The translations under genes and the position numbers were made by a program. A stretch of 64,000 nt of DNA from Rhodanobacter sp. L36 (GTDB lineage Bacteria > Pseudomonadota > Gammaproteobacteria > Xanthomonadales > Rhodanobacteraceae). Each line of letters starts with the position of its first letter. Within the stretch, counting starts at the first letter, position 1. The stretch lies in contig NZ_LMUV01000002.1 of NCBI RefSeq assembly GCF_009765755.1, forward strand, positions 1,002,485 to 1,066,484, in the 5' to 3' direction. The notes under the pieces are model-generated. The model made no database searches. It was not told the origin of the DNA and saw only the letters and a list, made by a program, of their open reading frames with translations. This document shows, in pieces, positions 1-13,619 of the stretch.

Positions 1-136
1 GCGCGGCACCGGAATCGATCCGACCCATGTTGAAGAAGTACGGACTTTGGCGCCCCGATTTCAAGATGAAATCGCCGAAGCGAAGCACGTCGCGTTCGAG
101 GGTCAGCTGGATGAAGTTGCGTTGATAGTCGTGCAC
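1..136 (-). CDS. pyrE: orotate phosphoribosyltransferase, N-terminal part (cut by window edge)
   Basis: Orotate phosphoribosyltransferase joins orotate and PRPP to give OMP in pyrimidine synthesis. Only the first 45 codons lie in the window. They read V(M)[16 protein letters not shown] followed by [19 protein letters not shown] and GRIDSGAA, the typical PyrE N-terminus. A GTG at 136-134 is the only in-frame start after the stop of the upstream gene at 161, 24 bp away, so the two are probably cotranscribed. The ribosome site is weak. The pyrE / exonuclease III neighbourhood resembles the pyrE-crc locus of pseudomonads. The identification rests on the N-terminal motif alone. Confidence 0.88.
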   Translation of the reverse strand, partial: MHDYQRNFIQLTLERDVLRFGDFILKSGRQSPYFFNMGRIDSGAA

Positions 137-160
137 GGATCGCTCGCAAGTGTCGGGATA

Positions 161-655
161 TCAGGGCAACGATCGCAGCAGTAGATGCTGTGGACCGCCG
201 TGCCCGCCATGGTACAGCTCGCCATTGTCGGTGAATCCGGCACGCCGGTAGAGTTTCAACGCGATCGTGTTGGTGGTGTGCACGGTCAGAACCAGCAGGC
301 CTGCGTAACGGTGCCGCTGCATGGCATCGGTGATCAACGCATCCATTGCCGCACGACCGAAGCCGCGACCTTGCCAGCAGCGGTCGATGAAGAAACTGCG
401 CAAGCCGAGCGCAGGTTGATCGAAGTCCCGGCCACTGACGCTGCGCGCGCTGTCGTCAATTCGATAACAACCGATGACCGTATTGTCATGCACGATCGTC
501 ATGGCCTCGCTGCCTGGGCACACCGCCGCATCGGCCAGCATGTCCGCGACGCGGCCGACATATCTGCGTTGCGATTCCGACACGTGCAACGCCTCCAGCG
601 CAGGCTGTGGCCATGCCTTGACGGGTTCGACGCGAATCAAGCTACCTTCATGCAT
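161..655 (-). CDS. GNAT family N-acetyltransferase
   Basis: A 164-residue single-domain GNAT protein, expected to move an acetyl group from acetyl-CoA to an unidentified amine. The acetyl-CoA loop is visible as QGRGFG near residues 95-100, preceded by the beta strand LRSFFID. The motif B helix NTIALKLYRRAGF lies near 130-142. The frame stays open back to 826, but that would overlap the divergent exonuclease gene. The ATG at 655 gives the usual family length and leaves a 61-bp divergent promoter region. It lies just upstream of pyrE. The substrate cannot be inferred. Confidence 0.8.
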   Translation of the reverse strand: MHEGSLIRVEPVKAWPQPALEALHVSESQRRYVGRVADMLADAAVCPGSEAMTIVHDNTVIGCYRIDDSARSVSGRDFDQPALGLRSFFIDRCWQGRGFGRAAMDALITDAMQRHRYAGLLVLTVHTTNTIALKLYRRAGFTDNGELYHGGHGGPQHLLLRSLP

Positions 656-716
656 GGAGATGGCCGATGCCTGCGGTCCGGGTTGATATGATCGCCCATC
701 ACTGTCGGGAGACTCC

Positions 717-1487
717 ATGCGCATCATCAGCCTCAACGCCAACGGCATACGTTCTGCGGCCAACAAGGGTGTCTTCGAGTGGTTGCGCGGCCAACAAGCC
801 GACGTGGTCTGCGTGCAGGAAACCAAGGCGCAGGAAGACCAGCTGAGTGACCCGATGTTCCGTCCGGACGGCCATCATTGCTTTTATCGCGATGCCAGCA
901 GCAAGAAGGGTTACAGCGGCGTGGCCATCTATGCCAGGCGCGAGCCGGATGAAGTGCGCACCGAGCTGGGCTGGGACGCGTTCGACAACGAAGGCCGCTA
1001 CATCGAGGCACGCTTCGGCAACCTCAGCGTCGTGTCGCTGTATGTTCCCTCCGGATCCTCCGGCGACGAACGCCAACAATTCAAGTTCAAGGTGATGGAG
1101 TGGATCGAGCCGATCTTCGACCAATGGTTGAACAGCGGACGTGACTACGTGATCTGCGGCGACTGGAACATCGTGCACACAAAGAACGACATCAAGAACT
1201 GGAGCTCCAACCAGAAGAACTCCGGCTGCCTTCCCGAAGAACGTGCATGGCTGGACCTGTTGTTCCAGCAGCGCGGCTGGATCGACAGTTTTCGTGCGCT
1301 GAAGCCCGATGCGGTTGAGTACACGTGGTGGTCCAACCGCGGCCAGGCGCATGTCAACAATGTCGGTTGGCGCATCGACTACCAGGTAGTCACGCCATCG
1401 TTGCGCGATCGTCTTCAGGCATGTTCGGTGTATCGCGATCAGCGCTTCTCCGACCACGCGCCGTACGTCGTCGACTATGCCGACTGA
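717..1487 (+). CDS. xth: exodeoxyribonuclease III (Xth/Crc family)
   Basis: An exonuclease III / AP endonuclease of the EEP superfamily, 256 residues, that cuts at abasic sites and degrades duplex DNA from 3' ends. Catalytic and metal-binding positions are all visible: N7, E35 in QETK, Y109 in LYVPSG, D149 and N151 in GDWN, and D246-H247 in the terminal SDHAP. The ATG at 717 follows GGGAGA. The Pseudomonas homologue next to pyrE is the catabolite-repression protein Crc. The intact active site favours a nuclease, but the shared locus leaves a regulatory role open. Its last 11 bp overlap the start of ampG. Confidence 0.88.
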   Translation: MRIISLNANGIRSAANKGVFEWLRGQQADVVCVQETKAQEDQLSDPMFRPDGHHCFYRDASSKKGYSGVAIYARREPDEVRTELGWDAFDNEGRYIEARFGNLSVVSLYVPSGSSGDERQQFKFKVMEWIEPIFDQWLNSGRDYVICGDWNIVHTKNDIKNWSSNQKNSGCLPEERAWLDLLFQQRGWIDSFRALKPDAVEYTWWSNRGQAHVNNVGWRIDYQVVTPSLRDRLQACSVYRDQRFSDHAPYVVDYAD

Positions 1488-2748
1488 TCTTGGCGATGCG
1501 CCGGCGCTCGATCCGCGCTTGCCGGGTCGAGAATGGCGCGTGCTCAGCATCGGCTTGCTGGGATTCGCTTCCGGCCTGCCGCTTGCGTTGTCGTTGGGAA
1601 CCTTGCAAGCGTGGTTCACCACTGCAGGAATGAGCCTGAAGGCAATCGGCTGGATCACGCTGATTGGCCAGGCCTACGTGTTCAAGTTTCTGTGGGCGCC
1701 CTTGCTCGATCGCCTGCCGTTGCCGTTTCTTGGCCGGCGTCGCGGCTGGATTTTTCTGATGCAGCTTGTTTGCGGCGCGGCACTCATCGGCATGAGTTTT
1801 TTTTCGCCGCAGGGCGCCGGCAGCACGCTGGCATTTCTGGCTGTGGTGCTGGCGTTCGGATCGGCGACGCAGGACATCGCGTATGACGCGCATCGCACGG
1901 ATCTCCTACCGCCTGCTGAACGCGGCTGGGGTACCGCGTTTTCACAGGGTGGTTACCGATTGGGCATGCTGGTATCCGGTGCGCTGGCGTTGACTTTTGC
2001 GGATCATTTTGGATGGACCTGGGTCTATCGACTGATGGGTGCGTTGATGCTCGTGGCGACGCTGGTTACTGCGTGGTCACCAGATGCGCCAGACGAGCAA
2101 CCTGCACGAAGTTTCGTCGACGCGGTGATTCAGCCCTTCGCGGATTTTTTCCAGCGTTACGGTGCCTTGGCTCTGGCCTGGCTGGCGCTCATGGTTCTTT
2201 ACAAGCTGTGCGACGCCTTCGCGCTGTCGCTCTCGACCACGTTTCTACTGCGGGTTCCGAAATTCTCGCTCACCCAGATAGGTACCATCAGCAAGATATT
2301 CGGCCTCGTTGCGGGATTCCTGGGTGCGTTGGCCGGCGGCTGGATCGTCACGCGCATGCGCCTGTTTCCTGCATTGCTTGGTCTGGGCGTTGCCCAGGCA
2401 TTGGTCAACCTTCTTTACATATGGCTGGTTCGCAGCGGGCCGGACGTCTACGCGATGGGCACGGTGGTATCCGTCGAATATTTCGTGAGTGGCATGGGCA
2501 GCACGGCGTTCGTGGTGTTACTGACGTCGCTGTGCAATGTTCGTTTTTCGGCGACCCAATACGCGCTGCTTTCTTCACTCTCAGCGGTGGGTCGCGTGTT
2601 TCTGGGCCCTCTTGCCGCGTGGCTGGTGCCACAGGTGGGGTGGTCCAGCTTCTTCGTGATTACGGCCTTGTCGGCTATCCCGGGTTTGCTTCTCGTCATT
2701 GCACTGCGCGGCGCCATTCATCGCGCCGAACTGGCAAGGCCGCGTTGA
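1477..2748 (+). CDS. ampG: AmpG-type muropeptide permease (MFS)
   Basis: An inner-membrane major facilitator protein of 423 residues. AmpG brings GlcNAc-1,6-anhydroMurNAc (peptides) from the periplasm into the cytoplasm for cell-wall recycling and so affects AmpC induction. Family signatures: GFASGLPLAL with LGTLQAW near residues 29-48, FKFLWAPLLDR, LGRRRGW, and ATQDIAYDAHRTDLLP. About twelve hydrophobic segments are seen. Translation is probably coupled to xth, since the start lies within its last codons. The window also holds anmK and ampE, two further genes tied to muropeptide recycling or beta-lactamase regulation. Confidence 0.88.
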   Translation: MPTDLGDAPALDPRLPGREWRVLSIGLLGFASGLPLALSLGTLQAWFTTAGMSLKAIGWITLIGQAYVFKFLWAPLLDRLPLPFLGRRRGWIFLMQLVCGAALIGMSFFSPQGAGSTLAFLAVVLAFGSATQDIAYDAHRTDLLPPAERGWGTAFSQGGYRLGMLVSGALALTFADHFGWTWVYRLMGALMLVATLVTAWSPDAPDEQPARSFVDAVIQPFADFFQRYGALALAWLALMVLYKLCDAFALSLSTTFLLRVPKFSLTQIGTISKIFGLVAGFLGALAGGWIVTRMRLFPALLGLGVAQALVNLLYIWLVRSGPDVYAMGTVVSVEYFVSGMGSTAFVVLLTSLCNVRFSATQYALLSSLSAVGRVFLGPLAAWLVPQVGWSSFFVITALSAIPGLLLVIALRGAIHRAELARPR

Positions 2749-2847
2749 TAACAGAGACACGTTCACGAACCTGACACGGCAATTTTTTCAAAGCCGGGAC
2801 AGGTTGGTGAGAGTATAAAGTTCGAGCGTAACTACTGAGTGGCATCT

Positions 2848-3159
2848 ATGCCTGACATGGTCGTGCAGCACGTTGAAGGTTTGCTGGTCGAGCGCATCAA
2901 GTCGCTGGCCAAGGAGCGCCAGTGCTCGGTCAACGACGTGCTGTTGAACGCCTTGCGCAATGGCCTGGGTTTGTCGGCCGCGCAGGAGTTCAGTGAAAGC
3001 CTGCGTGATCCCCAGGCGTTGACGGTGCTCAGCGGCCATTGGGACAGCGAAGAAAAAATGGTTTTTCAGGAAGCGCTGCAGGCGCTCGCGAAAACGCGGC
3101 CGACTCAGTTGGCGCCGGAGAGCATACGCTCTGACGATACGAACGACTTCGACGAATAG
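2848..3159 (+). CDS. small ribbon-helix-helix-like hypothetical protein
   Basis: 103 residues, not recognised with certainty. The first half (VEGLLVERIKSLAKERQCSVNDVLLNALRNGL) has the strand-helix-helix pattern of Arc/MetJ-type DNA-binding proteins. The tail is acidic. An in-frame GTG lies at 2839, but the ATG at 2848 has GAGTGG at a proper distance and is preferred. The 3' end overlaps the convergent anmK by 55 bp. Regulator or antitoxin-like protein are both possible; no toxin gene is adjacent. Confidence 0.6.
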   Translation: MPDMVVQHVEGLLVERIKSLAKERQCSVNDVLLNALRNGLGLSAAQEFSESLRDPQALTVLSGHWDSEEKMVFQEALQALAKTRPTQLAPESIRSDDTNDFDE

Positions 3160-4259
3160 ATCGCACCGAGCACACGTGGCCCGCGCGCGCCCGTGACAGC
3201 GGGCAGATTGCCGGGAAGTTCCAGTACTCGCTGACGCGCAAGCCAAGCGAACGCCGTGGCTTCGAGAAAATCCGGATCGACGCCGTAGTGCCCCGTGCTG
3301 CGCAGCAATCGCCCGGGAAGCAACGCTTCCAGTCGGCGCACCAGCGCCCCGTTGTGCACGCCACCACCGCAGATCAACACCTCGTCAGCCAATGGCGCAT
3401 GTTCGACAATGGCGGTGCTGACACTGCGAGCCGTCAATTCCAGCAAGGTGGCTTGCACATCGGCAGGAGACAGCAATGCAAATCGCGGATGCGTGGTCAG
3501 CCATGCCAGGTGAAAATGTTCGCGTCCGGTACTTTTCGGCGGTGAAAGTGCGAAATAATCGTCGGCCAGCAGCGCGGTGAGCAACGCTTGATCGACTTTT
3601 CCGCTCAGGGCGAATACACCATCACGATCGAATGGCTCGCCACGATGGCGAAGGCACCACGCATCAAGCAAACCGTTGGCGGGACCGGTATCAAAACCCA
3701 GAACGCCGCCATCCGCACCGAGTACGGTGATATTGGCAATGCCCCCCAGGTTCAAAACGACGCGTGTGTGCCCGGATCGCGCCAGCAGCATGGCGTGCAG
3801 CGCAGGCAGCAATGGTGCGCCCTGCCCGCCCGCGGCAACATCGGAGCGCCGGAAATCGGCGACCACATCGATATGGCAGCGCTCGGCGATGACGGTTGGA
3901 TCGCCGATCTGAAGCGTGAAGGGATAATCGCCGCCGGGTCGATGGCGAACGGTTTGTCCGTGCGATCCAATCGCGCGAACGTTCCGCGACGGCGTATTGC
4001 TCTCCTCAAGCAGCGCCAGCGCGGCGTCGGCAAAGCCATGGCCGATTTCGACGTCCAGACGGCCAAACGCATCTAGGTCGAGCGAAGCTTCGCCCTGGGC
4101 AATCGCCAGCATGCGTGTGCGCAGGGAATCGGGCCAGGGATGGCTGTGAACAGCTACGGGATGAGGCAGCGCATCGGCGAAATCGACGAGTACCGCGTCA
4201 ATACTGTCTACGCTGGTACCGGAAATCAGGCCAAGGTAGAGCGTGGCAGTCGCGCTCAC
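3105..4259 (-). CDS. anmK: anhydro-N-acetylmuramic acid kinase
   Basis: AnmK cleaves the 1,6-anhydro ring of anhydroMurNAc and phosphorylates it to MurNAc-6-phosphate in cytoplasmic cell-wall recycling. 384 residues, close to the family's roughly 370. Signatures: LGLISGTSVDSIDAVL at residues 7-22, SHGQTVRH, DFRRSDVAAGGQGAPL, the GFDTGPAN nucleotide site and CGGGVHN. The start is a GTG at 4259, two bases beyond the stop of the M23 peptidase gene, implying coupled translation. The order tyrS / M23 peptidase / anmK is familiar in gammaproteobacteria. The 3' end overlaps the convergent small protein gene. Confidence 0.93.
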   Translation of the reverse strand: MSATATLYLGLISGTSVDSIDAVLVDFADALPHPVAVHSHPWPDSLRTRMLAIAQGEASLDLDAFGRLDVEIGHGFADAALALLEESNTPSRNVRAIGSHGQTVRHRPGGDYPFTLQIGDPTVIAERCHIDVVADFRRSDVAAGGQGAPLLPALHAMLLARSGHTRVVLNLGGIANITVLGADGGVLGFDTGPANGLLDAWCLRHRGEPFDRDGVFALSGKVDQALLTALLADDYFALSPPKSTGREHFHLAWLTTHPRFALLSPADVQATLLELTARSVSTAIVEHAPLADEVLICGGGVHNGALVRRLEALLPGRLLRSTGHYGVDPDFLEATAFAWLARQRVLELPGNLPAVTGARGPRVLGAIYSSKSFVSSERMLSGAN

Positions 4260-4261
4260 GC

Positions 4262-5704
4262 TCAGTTGTCGTTGTTGGCCGGTGCGTTCACGCGCGCCAG
4301 TTTCATGCGGTCGTCAAGCTCGGTAAGGCGCGCCATCTGCGGCTTCACTACCTGCGACTTGAAGCGGGCAAGTTGCACCGAAGGCAGCGGCTCAGGCTGC
4401 GGCAAAGTCACGGTCTGCGGATTACGCTGCGTGCCGTTGACGCGGAATTCGTAGTGCAGATGCGGGCCGGTGGCGAGACCGGTCATGCCGACGAACCCAA
4501 TGACCTGGCCCTGCGTCACGTGCTGACCGATGCGTTCGTTGGCAAAGCGCGACATGTGGCCATACGCGGTACTGATCGTGTTGTTGTGCTGGATGATCAC
4601 GAAGTTACCGTAGCCGTTCATCCAGCCACGAAACTTGATCGTGCCATCGCCGGCGGCGTGGATGGGCGTGCCCGTAGGCGCGGCGTAGTCGACGCCTTTG
4701 TGGGCACGCATGAGTCCGAGAATCGGATGCAGGCGTCCAGCGCTGAACGTCGAAGAGATACGCGTGAAATCGACCGGAATGCGCAGAAACGATTTCTGGA
4801 TTGGACGTCCATCTTCGCTGAACCAGCCGTAGTTGCCGTCTGCTTTCTTGAATCGGTAAGCGGTGTAACGCTTGCCTTGGTTGATGAATTCGGCAGCGAT
4901 GATGTTGCCTTCACCGAAGCGGACGCCATCACGATAGAGATCATCGTAGATCACGGTAAAACTGTCGCCGACACGCAGGTCCTGCACGAAATCGACGTCG
5001 TACTTGAACAGATCGGCCAGCTTGCCAACCATCGCCGCATTCATGCCGGCCTGATCACCGGCAGCATAAAGGCTGCTGTTGATGACGCCGTGCGCTACCT
5101 GTTCGCGAAGATCGAGGTCGCGCTTTTGCACCGCCACTGTGGCATTCGCCTTATCGAGCCGGATGGTGGCGCGGTTGCTGTCGTCCTGGTCGAAACGAAA
5201 GCCCTTCAGATTGCCGCTGCTGCCGAGCAGGAAGTCGAATTCTTCCCCGGGCCGAATGTTGTGCAGCGCTGTCCTCGCATTGCCGGATGCGTCCATCACC
5301 TTCTGCAAGTCGGTCATGCTGAGACCGCGGCCGGTGAAGATGTCCGAGAGTGTTTGGCCTGGCTGTACTCGCACAACCTGCCAGTCGTCGACCGTCGGCA
5401 AGGGTGCGCTGATGGCGGCTACCTTCGGCAAGGCCAGCGGAAGAATCGAATGCGCTTCCGGCACGACAACAGGACGCATGGCACTCGCCCACGCAGGCAT
5501 GATGAAACCGGAAAGCAAGGTGATTAGCAGCGCGGTGCCGGCGAGCACCCAGCGTTCGCGATGCCAGTGGATCGGTTCGACATCTCCCGAACGGTTGAAC
5601 GACCAATGCGCACAACTTTCGTAGAAATGGGAATGTCGACGCTGCGCCTTGCGGCAGATGGCTTGCTTGCGCGCAGAACGCGCCCCCTGAGTTTCTTCAG
5701 CCAT
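4262..5704 (-). CDS. M23 family murein endopeptidase (MepM-like)
   Basis: A periplasmic or membrane-anchored zinc metallopeptidase that cuts peptidoglycan cross-links. From the ATG at 5704 the protein has 480 residues: a charged cytoplasmic tail, one membrane segment (WVLAGTALLITLLSGFIM), an OapA/LysM-like middle region (VRVQPGQTLSDIFTGRGL) and a C-terminal M23 domain. Zinc ligands show in AHKGVDYAA and GPHLHYE, with a catalytic AYGHMSRFA between them. The frame is open to 5758, which would extend the cytoplasmic tail; the start is uncertain. It is divergent from tyrS and cotranscribed with anmK. Confidence 0.88.
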   Translation of the reverse strand: MAEETQGARSARKQAICRKAQRRHSHFYESCAHWSFNRSGDVEPIHWHRERWVLAGTALLITLLSGFIMPAWASAMRPVVVPEAHSILPLALPKVAAISAPLPTVDDWQVVRVQPGQTLSDIFTGRGLSMTDLQKVMDASGNARTALHNIRPGEEFDFLLGSSGNLKGFRFDQDDSNRATIRLDKANATVAVQKRDLDLREQVAHGVINSSLYAAGDQAGMNAAMVGKLADLFKYDVDFVQDLRVGDSFTVIYDDLYRDGVRFGEGNIIAAEFINQGKRYTAYRFKKADGNYGWFSEDGRPIQKSFLRIPVDFTRISSTFSAGRLHPILGLMRAHKGVDYAAPTGTPIHAAGDGTIKFRGWMNGYGNFVIIQHNNTISTAYGHMSRFANERIGQHVTQGQVIGFVGMTGLATGPHLHYEFRVNGTQRNPQTVTLPQPEPLPSVQLARFKSQVVKPQMARLTELDDRMKLARVNAPANNDN

Positions 5705-5887
5705 GCCGTCTGAGCCCCGCAGTACAAAGTAACAAACAGGTCGTACCATAACGATCATGTGCAGAGGTCGTCAACGCCTTTTCCATCAAGGGTTTGCGCG
5801 ACATTGTTGGTTAACGCACAATTAACGCTGGCGGCACGCTCGTCATATTCGACCGTGGTCCTTTCAACATTATCCAGAGAGAAATGC

Positions 5888-7099
5888 ATGAGCGAGCTTG
5901 AGCAGGCGCTGGCGACGATTGCGCGCGGCGCCGATGAAATCATCAAGCGCGAGGATCTGGCAGAACGACTCAAGACAGGTCGGCAGCTGCGGATCAAGGC
6001 CGGGTTCGATCCGACCGCGCCGGATCTGCATCTGGGCCACACCGTTCTTCTGAACAAGATGCGCCAGTTTCAGGACTTGGGGCATCAGGTGATTTTCCTG
6101 ATCGGCGACTTTACCGGCATGATCGGAGATCCCACAGGCAAGAACGTCACGCGAAAGCCATTGACTCGCGAGGATGTACTGGCGAACGCCGAGACGTACG
6201 CCGAGCAGGTCTACAAGGTGCTGGACAAAGAGCGCACCGAGTTGCGCTTCAATTCTGAGTGGTTTGGTTCGATGTCCGCGGCGGACATGATCAAGCTCGC
6301 CGCGCAACACACCGTGGCGCGCATGTTGGAGCGCGACGATTTCACCAAGCGATATGCAGCGCAGCAGCCGATCGCGATCCACGAGTTCCTTTATCCGCTG
6401 GTGCAAGGCTATGACTCAGTAGCGCTCAAGGCCGATGTCGAGCTCGGTGGCACGGACCAGAAATTTAATCTGCTGATGGGGCGCGCGCTGCAGGAGCATC
6501 ACGGACAGCCACCGCAGATCGTGCTCACCATGCCTTTGCTGGAAGGGCTCGATGGCGTCAACAAGATGTCCAAGTCCCTCGGCAACTACATAGGCATCAA
6601 CGAGCCGGCCATCGACATCGTCACCAAAACGATGAAAATCGGCGACGAGCTCATGTGGCGCTGGTTCGAGCTGCTCAGTTTCGACACATCGTTGGACGAC
6701 ATGGCTCGGATGAAGGGCGAGATCGCATCAGGGCAACTCAATCCGCGTGATGCCAAGTTGGTGCTGGCGCGAGAGTTGGCGACGCGTTTTCACGATTCAT
6801 CGGTGGCAGAGCAGGCGATTACCGGTTGGCATGCCGTGGTTCGTGGCGAGGGCGACACATCTTCATTGCCGCTCACCGACATCAAGGTAAGTGCGGAAGG
6901 AATGCGCCTGCCATCGCTGCTTACTGCAGCGGGAATCACCGCGAGCAACTCCGAAGCCAACCGCAAATTGAAGGAGCGTGCGGTTCGCATCGACGCCGAA
7001 GTCGTGGAAGACACGCAGCGCATCTTCCACGCAGGCTTCGAAGGTGTATTGCAGGTAGGCAAGCGAAATTTTGCCCGCGTGCGCCTCACGTCCGAGTGA
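5888..7099 (+). CDS. tyrS: tyrosyl-tRNA synthetase
   Basis: A class I aminoacyl-tRNA synthetase that charges tRNA-Tyr, 403 residues. The HIGH motif is HLGH at 48-51, followed by [13 protein letters not shown]. The KMSKS loop at 226-230 is the canonical form that marks the TyrZ-like branch, as opposed to the KFGKS form of E. coli TyrS. A C-terminal S4-like RNA-binding domain ([15 protein letters not shown]) ends the protein. The ATG at 5888 follows GAGAGAAATGC, and the frame remains open further upstream without good start evidence. The rRNA operon begins 0.4 kb downstream. Confidence 0.94.
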   Translation: MSELEQALATIARGADEIIKREDLAERLKTGRQLRIKAGFDPTAPDLHLGHTVLLNKMRQFQDLGHQVIFLIGDFTGMIGDPTGKNVTRKPLTREDVLANAETYAEQVYKVLDKERTELRFNSEWFGSMSAADMIKLAAQHTVARMLERDDFTKRYAAQQPIAIHEFLYPLVQGYDSVALKADVELGGTDQKFNLLMGRALQEHHGQPPQIVLTMPLLEGLDGVNKMSKSLGNYIGINEPAIDIVTKTMKIGDELMWRWFELLSFDTSLDDMARMKGEIASGQLNPRDAKLVLARELATRFHDSSVAEQAITGWHAVVRGEGDTSSLPLTDIKVSAEGMRLPSLLTAAGITASNSEANRKLKERAVRIDAEVVEDTQRIFHAGFEGVLQVGKRNFARVRLTSE

Positions 7100-7110
7100 G
7101 CGGTGCACGA

Positions 7111-7150
7111 GCACGAAGCATTGTTGTGAAGAAAACGCTTGTGCTTTTTT
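7111..7150 (+). terminator. likely rho-independent terminator after tyrS
   Basis: GCACGAAGC at 7111-7119 pairs, with one bulge, with GCTTGTGC at 7137-7144 and is followed by six T residues. It separates tyrS from the rRNA operon promoter. The long 17-nt loop and the bulge lower confidence. Confidence 0.5.
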
Positions 7151-7234
7151 CCACACCTCGTATGATGCGCGGCCCACTGTCGCCCAAGCGTCGTTTCGGC
7201 GGGGGTCGATGTTCTTGGAAAGCTTTCGAGAGTG

Positions 7235-7262
7235 TTGACGGCCACTAAAAACGATATAGAAT
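7235..7262 (+). promoter_or_regulatory. rRNA operon promoter
   Basis: TTGACG at 7235-7240 and TAGAAT at 7257-7262 are separated by 16 bp, a near-consensus sigma-70 promoter. A GC-rich discriminator (GGGCGGCT) follows, typical of stringently controlled rRNA promoters. Transcription would start near 7269, about 235 bp before the mature 16S end. Apart from this promoter, boxA and the tyrS terminator, the 7100-7504 interval holds nothing else I can support. Confidence 0.7.
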
Positions 7263-7322
7263 GGGCGGCTCACCCGGGACGAAATGTCTTGGGGCGTCAT
7301 CGAGGAATCGGTGACAAGTGGT

Positions 7323-7334
7323 TGATCTTTGACA
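7323..7334 (+). promoter_or_regulatory. boxA-like antitermination site, rRNA leader
   Basis: TGATCTTTGACA resembles the boxA consensus TGCTCTTTAACA, bound in RNA by NusB-NusE. It sits in the leader between promoter and 16S, as expected. Confidence 0.6.
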
Positions 7335-7504
7335 GTGTGCGCAGGTGAATTGTGTGGACGTCTTGCGATGGAGGGTTACGACCTGTCCAAATAAATGCAA
7401 GCGTCCCACCAAGTAAAAAGTCAGTAATGAGTTTTGATTGGTTGGGAACTAACGCTTCGGAAAGATAGATGGCTGAGTCTGCAAGGACGAGGTTGTCGAA
7501 AACT

Positions 7505-9049
<1,545 letters not shown>

Positions 9050-9153
9050 CGAGAAAGACAGTCGCGAATTCTTCATTCGCAAGACGTCCACACAAGACAC
9101 CTGCACATCCGCATGTTAACCAAGCATGCTGGCCTGAACGGCCCAAGTTGTAT

Positions 9154-9230
<77 letters not shown>

Positions 9231-9249
9231 TTATTCCAAGGATTTTCTT

Positions 9250-9325
9250 GGGGCCTTAGCTCAGCTGGGAGAGCACCTGCTTTGCAAGCAGGGGGTCGTC
9301 GGTTCGATCCCGACAGGCTCCACCA
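9250..9325 (+). tRNA. alaT: tRNA-Ala (TGC)
   Basis: A 76-nt cloverleaf 19 bp after tRNA-Ile. Acceptor GGGGCCT pairs with AGGCTCC (one G-T), the anticodon TGC lies within CTTTGCAAG, the T arm is GGTTCGATCC, and CCA is encoded. Confidence 0.97.
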
Positions 9326-9400
9326 CTTGGTGCTGCATGAAAGCGGCGGATGTGTTGCACACAAAAGATTTGAAATCATCCGGCATTGAGGCCGGCGTGA

Positions 9401-9412
9401 TGTTCTTTGAAA
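9401..9412 (+). promoter_or_regulatory. boxA-like site before 23S
   Basis: TGTTCTTTGAAA in the spacer between tRNA-Ala and 23S matches the second boxA usually found in rRNA operons. Confidence 0.6.
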
Positions 9413-9537
9413 ATCTGTAAACGAGTGACAAGCGTCTTGGTTCGAACCGAACCGAGACAAGTGTTAAGGCAAGTAACGAAGTGGTTTGGACATGATTCTG
9501 TAAAAGGGATCGGCCCCGAGGCGACTTGGGGTTATAT

Positions 9538-12421
<2,884 letters not shown>

Positions 12422-12536
12422 ATAACCCCAAGACGCTTCGTTCCTTAAGCACGATCCCGATTCGTATTCACCTCGACGCTTGTCACTCGTTTACACCCTA
12501 TGCGGAACTGGCGCACACAGCGCTGTTCCCACCCCT

Positions 12537-12653
12537 TCCCTGGCGGCCATAGCGGCGTGGTACCACCTGATCCCATCCCGAACTCAGAAGTGAAACGCGC
12601 ATGCGCCGATGGTAGTGTGGCTTTGCCATGCAAGAGTAGGTCACCGCCAGGGG
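12537..12653 (+). rRNA. rrf: 5S ribosomal RNA
   Basis: About 117 nt beginning CCTGGCGGCCATAGCG and closing with its complement CACCGCCAGGGG. It contains the conserved CCGAACTCAGAAGTGAAACG and GATGGTAGTGTGG blocks. It is the last gene of the operon. Confidence 0.95.
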
Positions 12654-12665
12654 CCTTACACCCAA

Positions 12666-12694
12666 ACCTCCACCGCTCGGTGGGGGTTTTTTTT
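12666..12694 (+). terminator. rRNA operon terminator
   Basis: CCTCCACCG and CGGTGGGGG form a stem with a two-base loop followed by eight T residues, 15 bp after the 5S gene. This is a strong intrinsic terminator. Confidence 0.88.
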
Positions 12695-12932
12695 ATGGCT
12701 AGTGATTGACCTGAGGCTTCTCAGAATGGGGCGGCTACAACCCAGCCATACGCGCAGCCATGGAGCCATCCTCGTGATCGAATGTGCATGAGTGTGTCGA
12801 TTTTCTTGATTGCCGACTTTGCGCATGCCGCCTTGCTGCAAGAACCGCCTCTGTTGAGCGGTAGATGGCGGGCTAAAAGAAGACTTCTATCGCAATACCC
12901 TATGATCATTTAACACCCTGAAGTTGGAGCGC

Positions 12933-13619
12933 ATGTTGTTCGTCCACGTTGAAACACGCAAGCGGCCACGATGGCACTGGGCGACACTTTTGATAGTGAC
13001 GTTATGTGTCGTGTGCTTTGTCGGCTTGGCGTTGACGCCGACGCCACAACGTCTATCACTCTTGCTGGAATGGGGCACGGTTCCAGCCAATGTTTTCAAT
13101 GCGCACGAAGCATTGCTGCCGCAGCTGACGGATCCAGCGTTACTGCGTTTGTTTACCGCGCTGTTCATCCACGTCGCTTGGCTGCATCTGCTAAGCAACC
13201 TGCTCTTTCTGGTCATTTTCGGTTTGCCGGGAGAGCGTGCACTGGGCTCGCTGAGATTTCTTTTACTATTTATTCTTGGCGGCATCGTCGCCAATCTGAT
13301 CGGGGCGCTGTCGCTCGCAGGTGTACGATTGCCGATTATTGGATGCAGCGGAGCCGTATCGGCGGTCGTGGGCACCTATGTAGCATTGTTCCCACGGGCC
13401 AAGCTCGGCTTGGTACTTCCGCTCGGGCTTTACATGGAATTCGTTCGAGTGCCCGCGTTCTTGCTGATCGGCATATGGGTTCTCTTGCAGCTGCTATTTA
13501 GCTACGTGGGACCTAGCTACGGCGCGTATGTATGGTGGGCACACATCGGCGGATTTCTTTTTGGGGTCGTGTTTGCGCTGTTTTCGCGCGAGCAGATAGC
13601 GCGTCGCTTACGAGGCTGA
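12933..13619 (+). CDS. rhomboid family intramembrane serine protease
   Basis: A polytopic inner-membrane serine protease that cleaves transmembrane helices of unknown clients, 228 residues. The nucleophile is S139 in GCSGAVSA. The partner histidine is H204 in WWAHIGG. Six hydrophobic segments surround the pair, and FIHVAWLHLLSNL in the second half of the L1 region is also typical. The ATG at 12933 has GGAG close upstream; a TTG nine bases earlier is an alternative. The 3' end overlaps the convergent amidotransferase by 12 bp. Confidence 0.88.
   Translation: MLFVHVETRKRPRWHWATLLIVTLCVVCFVGLALTPTPQRLSLLLEWGTVPANVFNAHEALLPQLTDPALLRLFTALFIHVAWLHLLSNLLFLVIFGLPGERALGSLRFLLLFILGGIVANLIGALSLAGVRLPIIGCSGAVSAVVGTYVALFPRAKLGLVLPLGLYMEFVRVPAFLLIGIWVLLQLLFSYVGPSYGAYVWWAHIGGFLFGVVFALFSREQIARRLRG

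Noticed and set aside
656..826. Longer start for the GNAT gene
   Set aside because: It would overlap the divergent exonuclease gene by more than 100 bp and adds residues unlike the family.
4115..5527. 470-codon open frame antisense to the M23 peptidase gene
   Set aside because: It crosses the junction of two real genes and has no recognisable domain.
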